In this document: in pieces, positions 17,687-26,089 of the stretch
How positions within the stretch are numbered: position 1 is the stretch's first letter
Layout: each line of letters opens with the position of its first letter
Origin: Bacteroidia bacterium
Lineage (GTDB): Bacteria; Bacteroidota; Bacteroidia; B-17B0; Aurantibacillaceae
Assembly (NCBI GenBank): GCA_016787895.1
Contig: JAEUTN010000017.1
Location: forward strand, 1-64,000
Direction: 5' to 3'
Length of the DNA: 64,000 nt
Translations under genes and position numbers: made by a program
Notes under the pieces: generated by a model
Told to the model about the DNA's origin: nothing
Database searches by the model: none
What the model saw: only the letters and a program-made list of their open reading frames with translations

Positions 17687-18097
17687 TTAACAAAACTCTT
17701 CGTATACAGCCTTTAAGTGCTCTGAAATGGAGTTGGCGGTTTGTCCTTCAATGTGATGCCTTTCTACAAAATGAACCAATTCCCCGTTTTTGAAAAGGGC
17801 GATGGAAGGGCTGCTGGGTGGATATGGGCTGAAGTGTTTACGGGCCTGAGCTACGGCATCCACATCAAAACCGGCAAAAACAGTCGTAAGTTTGGATGGT
17901 TTTTTACTGTGTTCAAGACTTTTTTTAACCCCCGGACGGCAAGCGCCGGCTGCGCATCCGCAAACCGAATTAACGACTACCAAAACGGTGCCTTCGCTTT
18001 TTACAGCATTGTCAACTTCCTGAGGGTTGACCAATTCCTGAAAACCGGCTGATGTTAACTCGGCTTTCATTGGATTTACTATTGCTTCTGGATACAT
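17687..18097 (-). CDS. Bacilliredoxin (BrxA/BrxB, YphP/YqiW family)
   Basis: The 136-residue product has a thioredoxin-like fold with the family motif SVCGCAAGACRPG; the redox CGC lies at 46-48 and another cysteine at 53. Bacilliredoxins of Firmicutes remove bacillithiol from proteins; in Bacteroidota the family is common and is thought to act in thiol redox repair. Residues SPYPPSSPSIALF match the cis-Pro loop region, and the protein ends in a cysteine. The frame is open 29 codons further up, but the ATG at 18097 starts the normal MYPEAIV N-terminus and a promoter box lies just upstream. It is a single-gene unit. Confidence 0.92.
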   Translation of the reverse strand: MYPEAIVNPMKAELTSAGFQELVNPQEVDNAVKSEGTVLVVVNSVCGCAAGACRPGVKKSLEHSKKPSKLTTVFAGFDVDAVAQARKHFSPYPPSSPSIALFKNGELVHFVERHHIEGQTANSISEHLKAVYEEFC

Positions 18098-18114
18098 GGT
18101 GTGTTTTCTTTCTG

Positions 18115-18122
18115 CAAAGTTA
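18115..18122 (-). promoter_or_regulatory. -7 box of the bacilliredoxin gene
   Basis: The minus strand reads TAACTTTG, a TAnnTTTG match, 17 bases before the ATG at 18097. It supports the short start of the bacilliredoxin. Confidence 0.55.
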
Positions 18123-18221
18123 CTGCGGGAATACCCGTGTACAGCAAAACGGCTGTTAAATTGTATTAAAACCTTCTGTCCCAAATTTTAACTCTTTCTC
18201 AGCCAATCCTGCAAACAATTC

Positions 18222-18229
18222 TATATTTG
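18222..18229 (+). promoter_or_regulatory. -7 box of the M16 protease gene
   Basis: TATATTTG is a perfect TAnnTTTG and ends only 10 bases before the ATG at 18240, which predicts a leader of under 10 bases. No good -33 match is visible. Confidence 0.6.
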
Positions 18230-18239
18230 CGAAAATCCT

Positions 18240-21113
18240 ATGCGTATGAAACCTCTACCTCTCCTTCTTGCCGGCTTGATTCTAAATTCAATATATAGTC
18301 TGGCTCAACCCGAAACCCAATCGGGGCTATCAGTTCCGGCAGCAGTTTGGAACATTAAATCACTGGAAGAAGTGAAAAAAGCGGGGGATGAAATGGTTAT
18401 TCCATACAAAAGATACCAGCTTGAAAATGGGCTGACCATTCTTATTCACGAAGACCACAGCGATCCCATCTGTTATGTGGATGTGACCTATCACGTGGGT
18501 AGTGCCCGCGAACAACAGGGCAGGAGCGGATTTGCGCACTTTTTTGAACACATGATGTTTCAAGGTTCCAAACACGTGGCCGATGAACAGCATTTTAAAC
18601 TCATAACGGAAGCCGGAGGAACCTTAAATGGAACGACCAACACCGACAGAACAAACTATTTTGAAACGGTTCCCTCTAACCAGCTGGAAAAAATGCTTTG
18701 GCTCGAAGCCGACAGAATGGGTTTTTTGCTGGATTCTGTCACTCAAAAAAAGTTTGAAGTGCAAAGAGCCACCGTTAAAAACGAGAGGGGACAACGCTAC
18801 GATAATGCGCCTTATGGTTTGGTGAGCGAAAAAATTGGAGAAGCGCTTTACCCTCAGGGCCATCCCTACAGTTGGACGACCATTGGTTATATTGAAGATC
18901 TGAACCGTGTGGATGTTGGTGACCTGAAACGTTTTTACATGCGCTGGTACGGTCCTAACAACGCTGTACTGACTGTAGCAGGCGACGTTAATACCAAAGA
19001 AGTGCTGGCAATGGCATCTAAGTATTTCGGCAGCATACAAAAAGGCCCGGTTGTTGTTCAGCAGCAGGTTGCGCCGGTAGTTTTAGATCAAAACCGCTAT
19101 ATATCCTACGAAGACAACGTTAAGTTTCCAATGATCAGTCTGGCCTACCCGTCGGCCCCGCTGAACACAGCAGATGACGCGGCTCTGGACGTATTATCGG
19201 AAGTATTGTCCGGCAGTCAGGGCTCTCCTTTGTATAAAGGGTTTATTGAAAGTAAAAAGGCTGTGATGGCTAATACCTTTCAGTATTCCCGCGAATTGGC
19301 GGGTCAATTCCAGATCATGATCAGGGCCAATCAGGGCACACCACTGGCCGAGACAGAAAAAGAGCTTAGAAAAATACTGGATGAATGGGAACTCACAGGT
19401 CCAAGCGATGATGATATTGCGCGGTTCAGAGCAGGTTACCAAAGCGATTTGTACAACCGTTTAAGCACCGTGCAGGGCAAAGGCGCCATATTGGCTTCCA
19501 ATTTTACCCTCGCAAAAAACGCAAACAACCTGAAAGAAGAATACAAACGTTACATGTCGGTTACCAAAGAAGACGTGTTGAGGGTTTACAAAACCTATAT
19601 TAAAAACAAAGCTGCTGTTATCCTCTCGTGTTTACCAAAGGGGAAACCCGAACTCAAAGCAGCGAACGATACCTGGACCATGTACACCAGAACCATAGAA
19701 TCGGAGAGCTCTGAATACAAAAATCTAAGTTACAGCGAACCCCAGGATAAGTTTAACAGGGCCCTGGTACCTCAGTCTTCTGTGGCTAAGGCGGTTCCGG
19801 TACCTGAATTTTATCTGAGCAAAATCGACAATCGAATTCCTCTGATTGGTGTTCAGGAAAACGAGATTCCATTGGTAAACGTCCAGGTTTCTTTTAAAGC
19901 CGGACACCGGTACGAAGCGCTTGATAAATCAGGAGTTTCGGCCCTTATGGCTTCTCTTTGGCAGAAAAGCACGCTTAAAACCAATGCCGATGAAATGGAA
20001 AATAAGTTTTCCAGGTTGGGAGCGAGCATTCGGATTAATGCCGGCGATGAGTACATCAATGTGTTTCTGCAAAGTCCGAAAACCAACCTGAAGGAGGCTG
20101 TAAATCTGTTAAAGGAGGTGATGCTGGAGCCCAGGTTTGATGAGAAGGAGTTTGAACTGGAAAAGAAAAAGCAGGTGGATGCCATTACTCAGTCTCTTAC
20201 CAATGCTTCGGCTATAGCGGATAAAGTGTATAAAAAGCGATTGTATGGGCCTTCGCACGTGATGGGTAACCCGGTGCTGGGCAGCTCCGAAACCCTTAAT
20301 ACAATTAGTCTTAATGACGTGAAAGCGTTTTATGCCTCCCTCAACGGCAGTATGATGAGTGTAGCGGTAAGCGGCGCTATCACACAGGCGGAATGTTTAA
20401 ATCAATTGGCATTTTTGAAAGCCTTTAAACCCGGAACAGTTTTGAAGGCCGATGAGTCGCCGGTACCGGCCATTGAAAAAACCAAAATTTATTTTGCAGA
20501 TAAAAAGGCGGCTGCACAGAGTGAGATCCGGATTGGATACATGTCCTTACCCTACGACGCCGTTGGCGATTTTTACCGTGCCAACATTATGAATTTTTCC
20601 TTTGCCGGCGCCTTTAATAGCCGTACCAACTATTTACTTCGCGAAATAAAGGGCTGGACTTATGGTACCAGAGGCTCTTTCTCCGGCACCGCATTTCAGG
20701 GCCCTTATACCTTAGGCGGAGGATTTAAAGCGAATGCAACCGACAGTACCATTGTTGAAATGTTCAAAGAATTAAAAAACTACACTGAAAATGGCATTAC
20801 CAAAGAAGAGCTGGATTTTACACGTAAAGCCATGGTCCAAAGCGACGCTTTAAAATACGAATCACCCCTGCAAAAGCTTGGATTCATTAAACGGGTTTTG
20901 GATTATGATCTCAGCAGGGATTATGTGTCCCGTCAAACCACTATTCTGAATGCCATTACCGAGGCGGAAATCAATGCCCTGGCAAAAAAATACCTGCCTT
21001 ACGATGAAATGATAATTGTGGTAGTAGGGGATAAGGCCGGTGTTTACGAAAAACTGAAACAACTTCCCTTTGAATTGGTTGAGGTAGATTATGCCGGGCA
21101 ACCGGTAAATTAG
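18240..21113 (+). CDS. M16 family zinc metallopeptidase (pitrilysin/insulinase type, two-domain)
   Basis: The 957-residue protein has a signal peptide (about 1-22, ending near SLAQ), so it acts in the periplasm or envelope. The inverted zinc motif HFFEH is at 100-104 and the third ligand Glu182 follows 78 residues later in VKNERGQRYDN, the correct spacing for an active M16 peptidase. The second half (about 525-950) repeats the M16 fold without the zinc motif, as in other full-length M16 enzymes, where the halves close around an unfolded peptide. A second in-frame ATG lies two codons on (18246). Substrates are unknown; degradation of short peptides in the periplasm is likely. It is transcribed alone, ahead of lpdA. 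Confidence 0.93.
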   Translation: MRMKPLPLLLAGLILNSIYSLAQPETQSGLSVPAAVWNIKSLEEVKKAGDEMVIPYKRYQLENGLTILIHEDHSDPICYVDVTYHVGSAREQQGRSGFAHFFEHMMFQGSKHVADEQHFKLITEAGGTLNGTTNTDRTNYFETVPSNQLEKMLWLEADRMGFLLDSVTQKKFEVQRATVKNERGQRYDNAPYGLVSEKIGEALYPQGHPYSWTTIGYIEDLNRVDVGDLKRFYMRWYGPNNAVLTVAGDVNTKEVLAMASKYFGSIQKGPVVVQQQVAPVVLDQNRYISYEDNVKFPMISLAYPSAPLNTADDAALDVLSEVLSGSQGSPLYKGFIESKKAVMANTFQYSRELAGQFQIMIRANQGTPLAETEKELRKILDEWELTGPSDDDIARFRAGYQSDLYNRLSTVQGKGAILASNFTLAKNANNLKEEYKRYMSVTKEDVLRVYKTYIKNKAAVILSCLPKGKPELKAANDTWTMYTRTIESESSEYKNLSYSEPQDKFNRALVPQSSVAKAVPVPEFYLSKIDNRIPLIGVQENEIPLVNVQVSFKAGHRYEALDKSGVSALMASLWQKSTLKTNADEMENKFSRLGASIRINAGDEYINVFLQSPKTNLKEAVNLLKEVMLEPRFDEKEFELEKKKQVDAITQSLTNASAIADKVYKKRLYGPSHVMGNPVLGSSETLNTISLNDVKAFYASLNGSMMSVAVSGAITQAECLNQLAFLKAFKPGTVLKADESPVPAIEKTKIYFADKKAAAQSEIRIGYMSLPYDAVGDFYRANIMNFSFAGAFNSRTNYLLREIKGWTYGTRGSFSGTAFQGPYTLGGGFKANATDSTIVEMFKELKNYTENGITKEELDFTRKAMVQSDALKYESPLQKLGFIKRVLDYDLSRDYVSRQTTILNAITEAEINALAKKYLPYDEMIIVVVGDKAGVYEKLKQLPFELVEVDYAGQPVN

Positions 21114-21209
21114 GCTTAAATACAGGGCTTTTCTCTTCCTCTGGTTTTGGGCAGCGGAAGTGCGGGGTGTATAAAAATTAAGTGTAATTTAGGGCAATAA
21201 ATTTCACGT

Positions 21210-22598
21210 ATGAACTACGATATTATTGTAATAGGCAGTGGCCCAGGTGGCTATGTAACTGCAATCAGAGCCGCGCAGCTTGGTTTTAAAACAGCCATTG
21301 TTGAAAAGGAAAGTCTTGGTGGTATTTGTTTGAACTGGGGCTGTATCCCTACCAAAGCATTACTAAAGAGTGCACAGGTGTTTGAATACCTGAATCACTC
21401 CAAGGACTATGGTATTAGCGCCGATAACATTAAACACGATTTTGGCGCTGTAATTAAACGCAGCCGCGATGTAGCTGAAGGAATGAGCAAAGGCATTCAG
21501 TTCCTGATGAAAAAGAATAAAATTGAAGTTATCATGGGCACAGCGAAAGTGAAGCCCGGAAAAAAAGTAGAAGTGAAGGGGGCGGATGGCAAAACCACTT
21601 TATTGGAGGGAAAACACATCGTTATTGCAACCGGTGCCCGTTCGAAACAGTTGCCGAATTTAAAGCAGGATGGTAAAAAGATTATTGGTTACCGCGAAGC
21701 CATGTCCCTTCCAAAACAGCCTAAAACCATGGTGGTTGTGGGTAGTGGGGCTATAGGCGTTGAGTTTGCCTATTTTTACGCCGCCATGGGTACGAAAGTA
21801 ACCATCGTTGAGTTTCTTCCAAACATTGTTCCCGTTGAAGACGAAGAAGTGAGCAAACAACTGGAAAAATCGTTTAAGAAAGCCGGTATCGAAATTATGA
21901 CCGAGGCTTCGGTTGAAAAAGTAGATGTGCTGGGCGAACTCTGCAAGGTAAATGTAAAAACCAAAACCGGAAACGTTCAGCTGGACTGCGACATTGTATT
22001 GTCGGCAGTGGGCGTAGAGGCTAATATTGAAGGCATAGGACTTGAGGATTGTGGCATTAAAACCGATAAAGGCAAAATTGTGGTAGACAAGTATTACGCT
22101 ACCAATGTAGCGGGATACTATGCCATTGGAGATTGTGTGCCCGGGCAGGCCCTGGCCCACGTAGCCAGCGCCGAAGGTATTACCTGTGTTGAAAAAATCA
22201 AAGGCCTTCATGCTGAAGCCATCGATTATAACAACATTCCCGGTTGTACCTATTGCCAACCCGAAGTAGCCAGTGTTGGTTTTACTGAGAAGAAAGCCAA
22301 AGAAGCCGGCTACCAGATAAAAGTTGGAAAATTCCCATTCACGGCTTCAGGAAAGGCAAAAGCCGCAGGGGCGCCCGATGGCTTTATTAAACTGATTTTT
22401 GACGCGAAATACGGAGAGTTATTAGGAGCCCATATGATTGGAGCGAACGTAACCGAAATGATTGCGGAAATTGTTGCTCTGCGTAAGTTGGAAACCACAG
22501 GTCACGAACTCATCAAAACCATTCATCCGCACCCTACCATGAGTGAAGCCATCATGGAAGCGGCAGCAGCTGCTTACGGAGAAGTTATTCACTTATAA
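21210..22598 (+). CDS. lpdA: Dihydrolipoyl dehydrogenase (E3)
   Basis: The 462-residue flavoprotein reoxidises dihydrolipoamide in the 2-oxoacid dehydrogenase and glycine cleavage complexes, passing electrons to NAD. The FAD-binding GSGPGG is at 9-14, the redox disulfide Cys40/Cys45 lies in GGICLNWGCIPTKAL, the NAD-binding GSGAIGVEFA follows, and the C-terminal HPHPTMSEA supplies the catalytic His-Glu pair. Length is normal. No E1 or E2 genes are adjacent, so this is a stand-alone copy, as is common in the phylum. A terminator follows directly. Confidence 0.97.
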   Translation: MNYDIIVIGSGPGGYVTAIRAAQLGFKTAIVEKESLGGICLNWGCIPTKALLKSAQVFEYLNHSKDYGISADNIKHDFGAVIKRSRDVAEGMSKGIQFLMKKNKIEVIMGTAKVKPGKKVEVKGADGKTTLLEGKHIVIATGARSKQLPNLKQDGKKIIGYREAMSLPKQPKTMVVVGSGAIGVEFAYFYAAMGTKVTIVEFLPNIVPVEDEEVSKQLEKSFKKAGIEIMTEASVEKVDVLGELCKVNVKTKTGNVQLDCDIVLSAVGVEANIEGIGLEDCGIKTDKGKIVVDKYYATNVAGYYAIGDCVPGQALAHVASAEGITCVEKIKGLHAEAIDYNNIPGCTYCQPEVASVGFTEKKAKEAGYQIKVGKFPFTASGKAKAAGAPDGFIKLIFDAKYGELLGAHMIGANVTEMIAEIVALRKLETTGHELIKTIHPHPTMSEAIMEAAAAAYGEVIHL

Positions 22599-22616
22599 AA
22601 GGAAACAAACTCAATG

Positions 22617-22649
22617 AAACACCGGCTCAGTAAGGGTCGGTGTTTTTTT
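22617..22649 (+). terminator. Terminator of lpdA
   Basis: AAACACCG at 22617-22624 pairs with CGGTGTTT at 22638-22645, followed by T residues. It lies 18 bases behind the lpdA stop codon. Confidence 0.85.
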
Positions 22650-22670
22650 ATGACCGGTTATGTTTGGGGC

Positions 22671-22696
22671 AAAAAAAAGCCCGCAAACGCAGGCTT
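22671..22696 (-). terminator. Terminator of the small Cys/Lys-rich protein gene
   Basis: On the minus strand AAGCCTGC pairs with GCGGGCTT (one wobble) around a four-base loop, followed by a run of eight T. It lies behind the gene ending at 22719. Confidence 0.87.
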
Positions 22697-22718
22697 CTTA
22701 ACGAATTGTATGAAAGGA

Positions 22719-22946
22719 TTATTTGGTCTCCTTGGTTTCAGTGGTAGCTGTTGAAGCTTCGGCTTTTTTCTTGCAGCAGGATTTTTCACCCTTAGCGCAA
22801 CCTTCTTTTTTCTCTCCGGCACAAGCCTTGGTTTCTGACTTAGTACATTCTTTTTTCTTTTTGCCTTTGTCTTCTCCGTAATTTGAAGCGAAAGCGCTGC
22901 TTGCGATAAGACCTGCAAAAGCAGCCATTAATAATACTTTTTTCAT
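22719..22946 (-). CDS. Small exported Cys/Lys-rich protein
   Basis: The 75-residue product begins with a clear signal peptide (MKKVLLMAAFAGLIASSAFA). The mature part of about 55 residues is made mostly of Lys, Glu, Ala and Thr with five cysteines in ECT, ACA, GCA and SCC contexts. The spacing suggests metal binding or disulfide bonds, but no known family was recognised. The gene has its own -7 box and its own terminator, which strongly supports that it is real. An overlapping frame on the same strand (22658-22918) lacks these features and was left out. Confidence 0.82.
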   Translation of the reverse strand: MKKVLLMAAFAGLIASSAFASNYGEDKGKKKKECTKSETKACAGEKKEGCAKGEKSCCKKKAEASTATTETKETK

Positions 22947-22968
22947 GTGGTTTTTAGTTTAGGTGTAA

Positions 22969-22976
22969 CAAATTTA
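22969..22976 (-). promoter_or_regulatory. -7 box of the Cys/Lys-rich protein gene
   Basis: The minus strand reads TAAATTTG, a TAnnTTTG match, 22 bases before the ATG at 22946. Confidence 0.6.
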
Positions 22977-23034
22977 AGTGTTTTGAATGGGCTAAAGTGT
23001 TAAAAAGTAAGAAATTATGCAGAAGTTTTAGTGG

Positions 23035-23631
23035 TTATGCAAAACTCAGTACATCCAACACAACCAGTATAGCGTAAACAACACCCAGGATGAAGGTTAT
23101 GTCAAGTATAAGTGTGATCCAAAAGTCGTTCGTGATTTTTTTGCCCTGATGCAAATACACGGCAATTAAGTTAAGCCACCAAAACAGGCAAAGGATAACC
23201 AACAGGATGGTATTGGTGTCGTCCGCCTTTTTAGATGCAGCCCCTTTGTTAAGCGCTGCAGCGTTCAAGGCCTTAATCACCGCGTTGTTTTTTAAGTTAT
23301 TTTTCTTTGCTGCTGATGCCTGTAGCGTTAGGGCTTTTGAATCCTTGTTTGAAGCGTTAAGGTTCACTTTGGTATTCTCAACATCCGCAACAACCGGTTT
23401 TGGTACCTGAACAGATTTAACGTCTTCCTTGCCATTCACTCTAACCTGAGCAACGGTTTCGGGAGACGGTTTGCTGATTTGTTCAGGGCTTTCCTTAGTA
23501 ACCGCCTTTGGTTTATGGCTTACTGAAACGTAATAACCTTTACCGTACTTGCGTTTGGCAATGCCAATTTTACTTGAACACGAGCTCGCAAAAATAGCGG
23601 CTACCGAAAACAGGAGTAATAAATTTTTCAT
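23035..23631 (-). CDS. Lipoprotein with C-terminal YqaE/Pmp3-like membrane domain
   Basis: The 198-residue protein has a lipoprotein-type signal peptide with ASSC and Cys18 as the likely lipid anchor. A low-complexity hydrophilic linker (about 35-135) follows. The last 60 residues hold two hydrophobic segments; the stretch LIAVYLHQGK...FWITLILDI resembles the Pmp3/YqaE proteolipid family, small membrane proteins linked in yeast and plants to membrane potential and stress. The arrangement of signal, linker and Pmp3-like tail is known in Bacteroidota. Whether the N-terminus is truly lipidated while the C-terminus is in the inner membrane is unclear. Confidence 0.75.
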   Translation of the reverse strand: MKNLLLLFSVAAIFASSCSSKIGIAKRKYGKGYYVSVSHKPKAVTKESPEQISKPSPETVAQVRVNGKEDVKSVQVPKPVVADVENTKVNLNASNKDSKALTLQASAAKKNNLKNNAVIKALNAAALNKGAASKKADDTNTILLVILCLFWWLNLIAVYLHQGKKITNDFWITLILDITFILGVVYAILVVLDVLSFA

Positions 23632-23667
23632 AAGCTTAGGTTTTGCGGCCTAAATTATGGTATAAAA

Positions 23668-24753
23668 TCAATTCCTCAAATTCTTTTTTTCGAAGTAGGC
23701 GGTAACAGGATAGTGATCGGTGAAGGTCTCCTCATCCCGCTTGTAATCAATGCACACCAGATCTTTGTTGTAAAGAATGTAATCTATCCTGAATTGTGGC
23801 CATTCTCCCGCATAGGTGCGTCCAAATCCCGCGCCTTTCTGGATAAAGGCATCCTTAAGGTTTTGCGATAAGCGATAATACACATAGGAAGCTGCGGTAT
23901 CGTTAAAATCCCCGCAAACAATAATACGGTGAGGGGAGGTGCTCATGTGTAAAGCAATCATATCGGCCTGTTTGCTGCGTTTCACAAAAGCCCTTTTTAA
24001 CCGTCTTAAAATGGATTTGCTGTTTTCAATTTCATTGGTGGCATTTTTTTCTGACACCACCTCGTCCAGAAATTTATTATCTTCTTTACTAAAGCTAATG
24101 GATTGTAAATGCACATTGTAAACCCTGATGGTATCAGTGCCGATGAGGAGGTCAGAAAAAATACATAAATTGTTTGAGCGGGTATTAAATTCAATTTTCC
24201 CCTGATTAAGGATTGGGAATTTGCTGAAAGTTGCCATGCCCCAGTGATCGTTTTTTCGTAAGGTGGTTGTGTATTCGTGGTGCACATACCTTGTGTTGAG
24301 GATGGCTTTCACAGTATCGAGGTTGTTGAAGTCGTTCACATCTTCTGAGGTGTAAAACTCCTGTACACAAAGGATATCAGGATTGATTTCACTCAGCTCC
24401 ATCAATATTTTACTCCGGTTTTCTTTGTTTTTTTTCCAATTGTAAAGGTCAAATAACATGCTATTGTAAGAGGTAATCTTAAATACCTTAGCATTCGTTT
24501 TTTCGGCTGTTGGACTCCATTGCAAATACCTTCTTGCAGTAGGTAAAGAAATCAGAAGGGCAACAAGTCCAAATACCGCGGTGGCTTTGAATTGTAATAA
24601 CCAATAAAAAACAAACAACAAATTCAGTAAAAAGAGATAAGGAAAAGCCAATCCAAAAAAGGCCGGAATCCAGAAGAGGGCCGGGGAAATATATTTGGCA
24701 ACAATGGCAGTGAGCTGGGCAAGAATGAGCAGGTAATGCAACCAAAGCACCAC
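23668..24753 (-). CDS. Membrane-anchored endonuclease/exonuclease/phosphatase family protein
   Basis: The product is 361 residues from GTG at 24753. Two to three hydrophobic segments (about 5-75) precede an EEP-fold domain (about 90-358) with the metal-binding CVQEF, the GDFND motif and the catalytic C-terminal TDHYPV. Such proteins hydrolyse phosphodiester bonds in nucleic acids, lipids or small molecules; the substrate here is unknown. The frame stays open upstream to the map stop codon at 24844 with no ATG, GTG or TTG other than the GTG pair near 24753; an ATT at 24840 directly after that stop is an alternative. It is the last gene of the gpmA-HAD-map operon. Confidence 0.85.
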   Translation of the reverse strand: MVLWLHYLLILAQLTAIVAKYISPALFWIPAFFGLAFPYLFLLNLLFVFYWLLQFKATAVFGLVALLISLPTARRYLQWSPTAEKTNAKVFKITSYNSMLFDLYNWKKNKENRSKILMELSEINPDILCVQEFYTSEDVNDFNNLDTVKAILNTRYVHHEYTTTLRKNDHWGMATFSKFPILNQGKIEFNTRSNNLCIFSDLLIGTDTIRVYNVHLQSISFSKEDNKFLDEVVSEKNATNEIENSKSILRRLKRAFVKRSKQADMIALHMSTSPHRIIVCGDFNDTAASYVYYRLSQNLKDAFIQKGAGFGRTYAGEWPQFRIDYILYNKDLVCIDYKRDEETFTDHYPVTAYFEKKNLRN

Positions 24754-24843
24754 TTTGCTGAACAGGGAAAGCTGTTGAGCCTGTCTTTTTTGAACCCGCT
24801 CCCGGAGCTCCTGAATGGATATTTTAGGTAAAAAAGAAATGGG

Positions 24844-25629
24844 TTAGGTGAGCTGTAAAGCCTCTTCTATGTAAGCGAACGAACTCAAAATGTCGGGTTT
24901 ACCATCGATGATGGCCACATCGTGTTCGAAGTGAGCGCTTGGCTTGCCATCTGCAGTTAAAATGGTCCAGCCGTCGTTAAGTTGTTTGATGTGTTTTGTT
25001 CCCATGTTAATCATGGGTTCGATGGCCAGTACCATACCCTCTTTCAGTTTTGGTCCGTTGCCACGTTTGCCGTAATTCGGCACTTCGGGTTCCTCATGTA
25101 ATTGTTTTCCGAGACCATGACCAACCAGCTCTCTTACCACACCATAGCCGTGTTTTTCAGCATGGTACTGAATGGCAAAACTGATGTCGCCAACACGATT
25201 ACCGCTGTGCATTTGTTCAATGCCCAGGTATAAACATTCTTTGGTAACCTTCAATAGTTTCTGAACTTCGGCCGAAACATTACCTACCGGAAAAGTGTAG
25301 GCGTGATCGCCGTAGTACCCGTTCTTTTTTACGCCGCAATCTACCGAAATAATATCCCCATCGTTGAGTGCTTTGTTGGTAGGTATGCCATGTACAACAC
25401 TGTCGTTAATAGAAATGCAAAGACTTGCCGGAAACGGTGGGTTGCCGGGATAGCCTTTAAAGGCGGGAATTCCTCCGTTGTCGCGTATAAATTCCTCCGC
25501 CAGTTTATCCAGAAACAAAGGAGTAACCCCCGGTTTCACTTCTTTGGCGATAATGCCCAGGGTGCGCGACACCAGTAAGGCCGAATCACGCATAATTTCA
25601 ATTTCTTCTCTGGTTTTAAGGTAGATCAT
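24844..25629 (-). CDS. map: Type I methionyl aminopeptidase
   Basis: The 261-residue cytoplasmic enzyme removes the initiator methionine from new proteins. All five metal ligands are present: Asp97 (VDCG), Asp108 (YGDHAYTF), His171 (VGHGLG), Glu204 (AIEPM) and Glu235 (HFEHDVAI), together with His80 near the active site. Length and start fit the family. The ATG overlaps the stop codon of the HAD gene by ATGA at 25626-25629, so translation of the two is probably coupled. Confidence 0.97.
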   Translation of the reverse strand: MIYLKTREEIEIMRDSALLVSRTLGIIAKEVKPGVTPLFLDKLAEEFIRDNGGIPAFKGYPGNPPFPASLCISINDSVVHGIPTNKALNDGDIISVDCGVKKNGYYGDHAYTFPVGNVSAEVQKLLKVTKECLYLGIEQMHSGNRVGDISFAIQYHAEKHGYGVVRELVGHGLGKQLHEEPEVPNYGKRGNGPKLKEGMVLAIEPMINMGTKHIKQLNDGWTILTADGKPSAHFEHDVAIIDGKPDILSSFAYIEEALQLT

Positions 25630-26087
25630 TTTTTACCGAATAATTTTTTAAAAAGGCCTTCGTTGCCTGACTTGTAATTGTGGTGAGCATCCGGATGTTT
25701 TAATTGGTGCAAAAAGTCTCCGCTTTCAGGGTGGAGGCTTTGCCATACTTCGCTCCAGCCTATAAATCCACCCACATTTCTATCGTCAATAAAAATATCA
25801 ACGTTCAATTTTCTCGAGGTGTTGGTATCCAGCACTTCCTCAGGATAGTTTTTATTCACGGCATAAAATTCCACGCCGTTTTTTTTGCAATACTCTACGG
25901 CCTCGTCCAGCAACTTGCCGGTACGTATGGTCCATAGTATCAGTTTGTGGCCTTTTTGTTGAAGGGCTTTCAGAGTTGAAAAGGCAAACAACATTTCTTT
26001 TCCTATTTCAGGATATTTATGTTCCACCACGGTGCCGTCAAAGTCCACCGCAATTATTTTGCTTTTTTCGTTAATGAACCCCTGCAT
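25626..26087 (-). CDS. HAD superfamily hydrolase (BT0820-like)
   Basis: This 153-residue protein has the HAD nucleophile motif DFDGTV at 15-20, a Thr in LILWTIRTG as motif II, and IDDRN as motif IV, so the catalytic set looks complete. It lacks a large cap domain and resembles the small BT0820-type phosphatases of Bacteroidetes. The substrate is unknown. The gene starts 2 bases after the gpmA stop and overlaps map by 4 bases, inside one operon. Confidence 0.85.
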   Translation of the reverse strand: MQGFINEKSKIIAVDFDGTVVEHKYPEIGKEMLFAFSTLKALQQKGHKLILWTIRTGKLLDEAVEYCKKNGVEFYAVNKNYPEEVLDTNTSRKLNVDIFIDDRNVGGFIGWSEVWQSLHPESGDFLHQLKHPDAHHNYKSGNEGLFKKLFGKK

Positions 26088-26089
26088 CG

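Noticed and set aside
21660..22259. 199-codon frame antisense to lpdA
   Set aside because: lpdA is certain in this region, and the antisense product shows no domain or signal peptide.
22658..22918. 86-codon minus-strand frame overlapping the Cys/Lys-rich gene
   Set aside because: It runs through the terminator hairpin and lacks the signal peptide found in the other frame.
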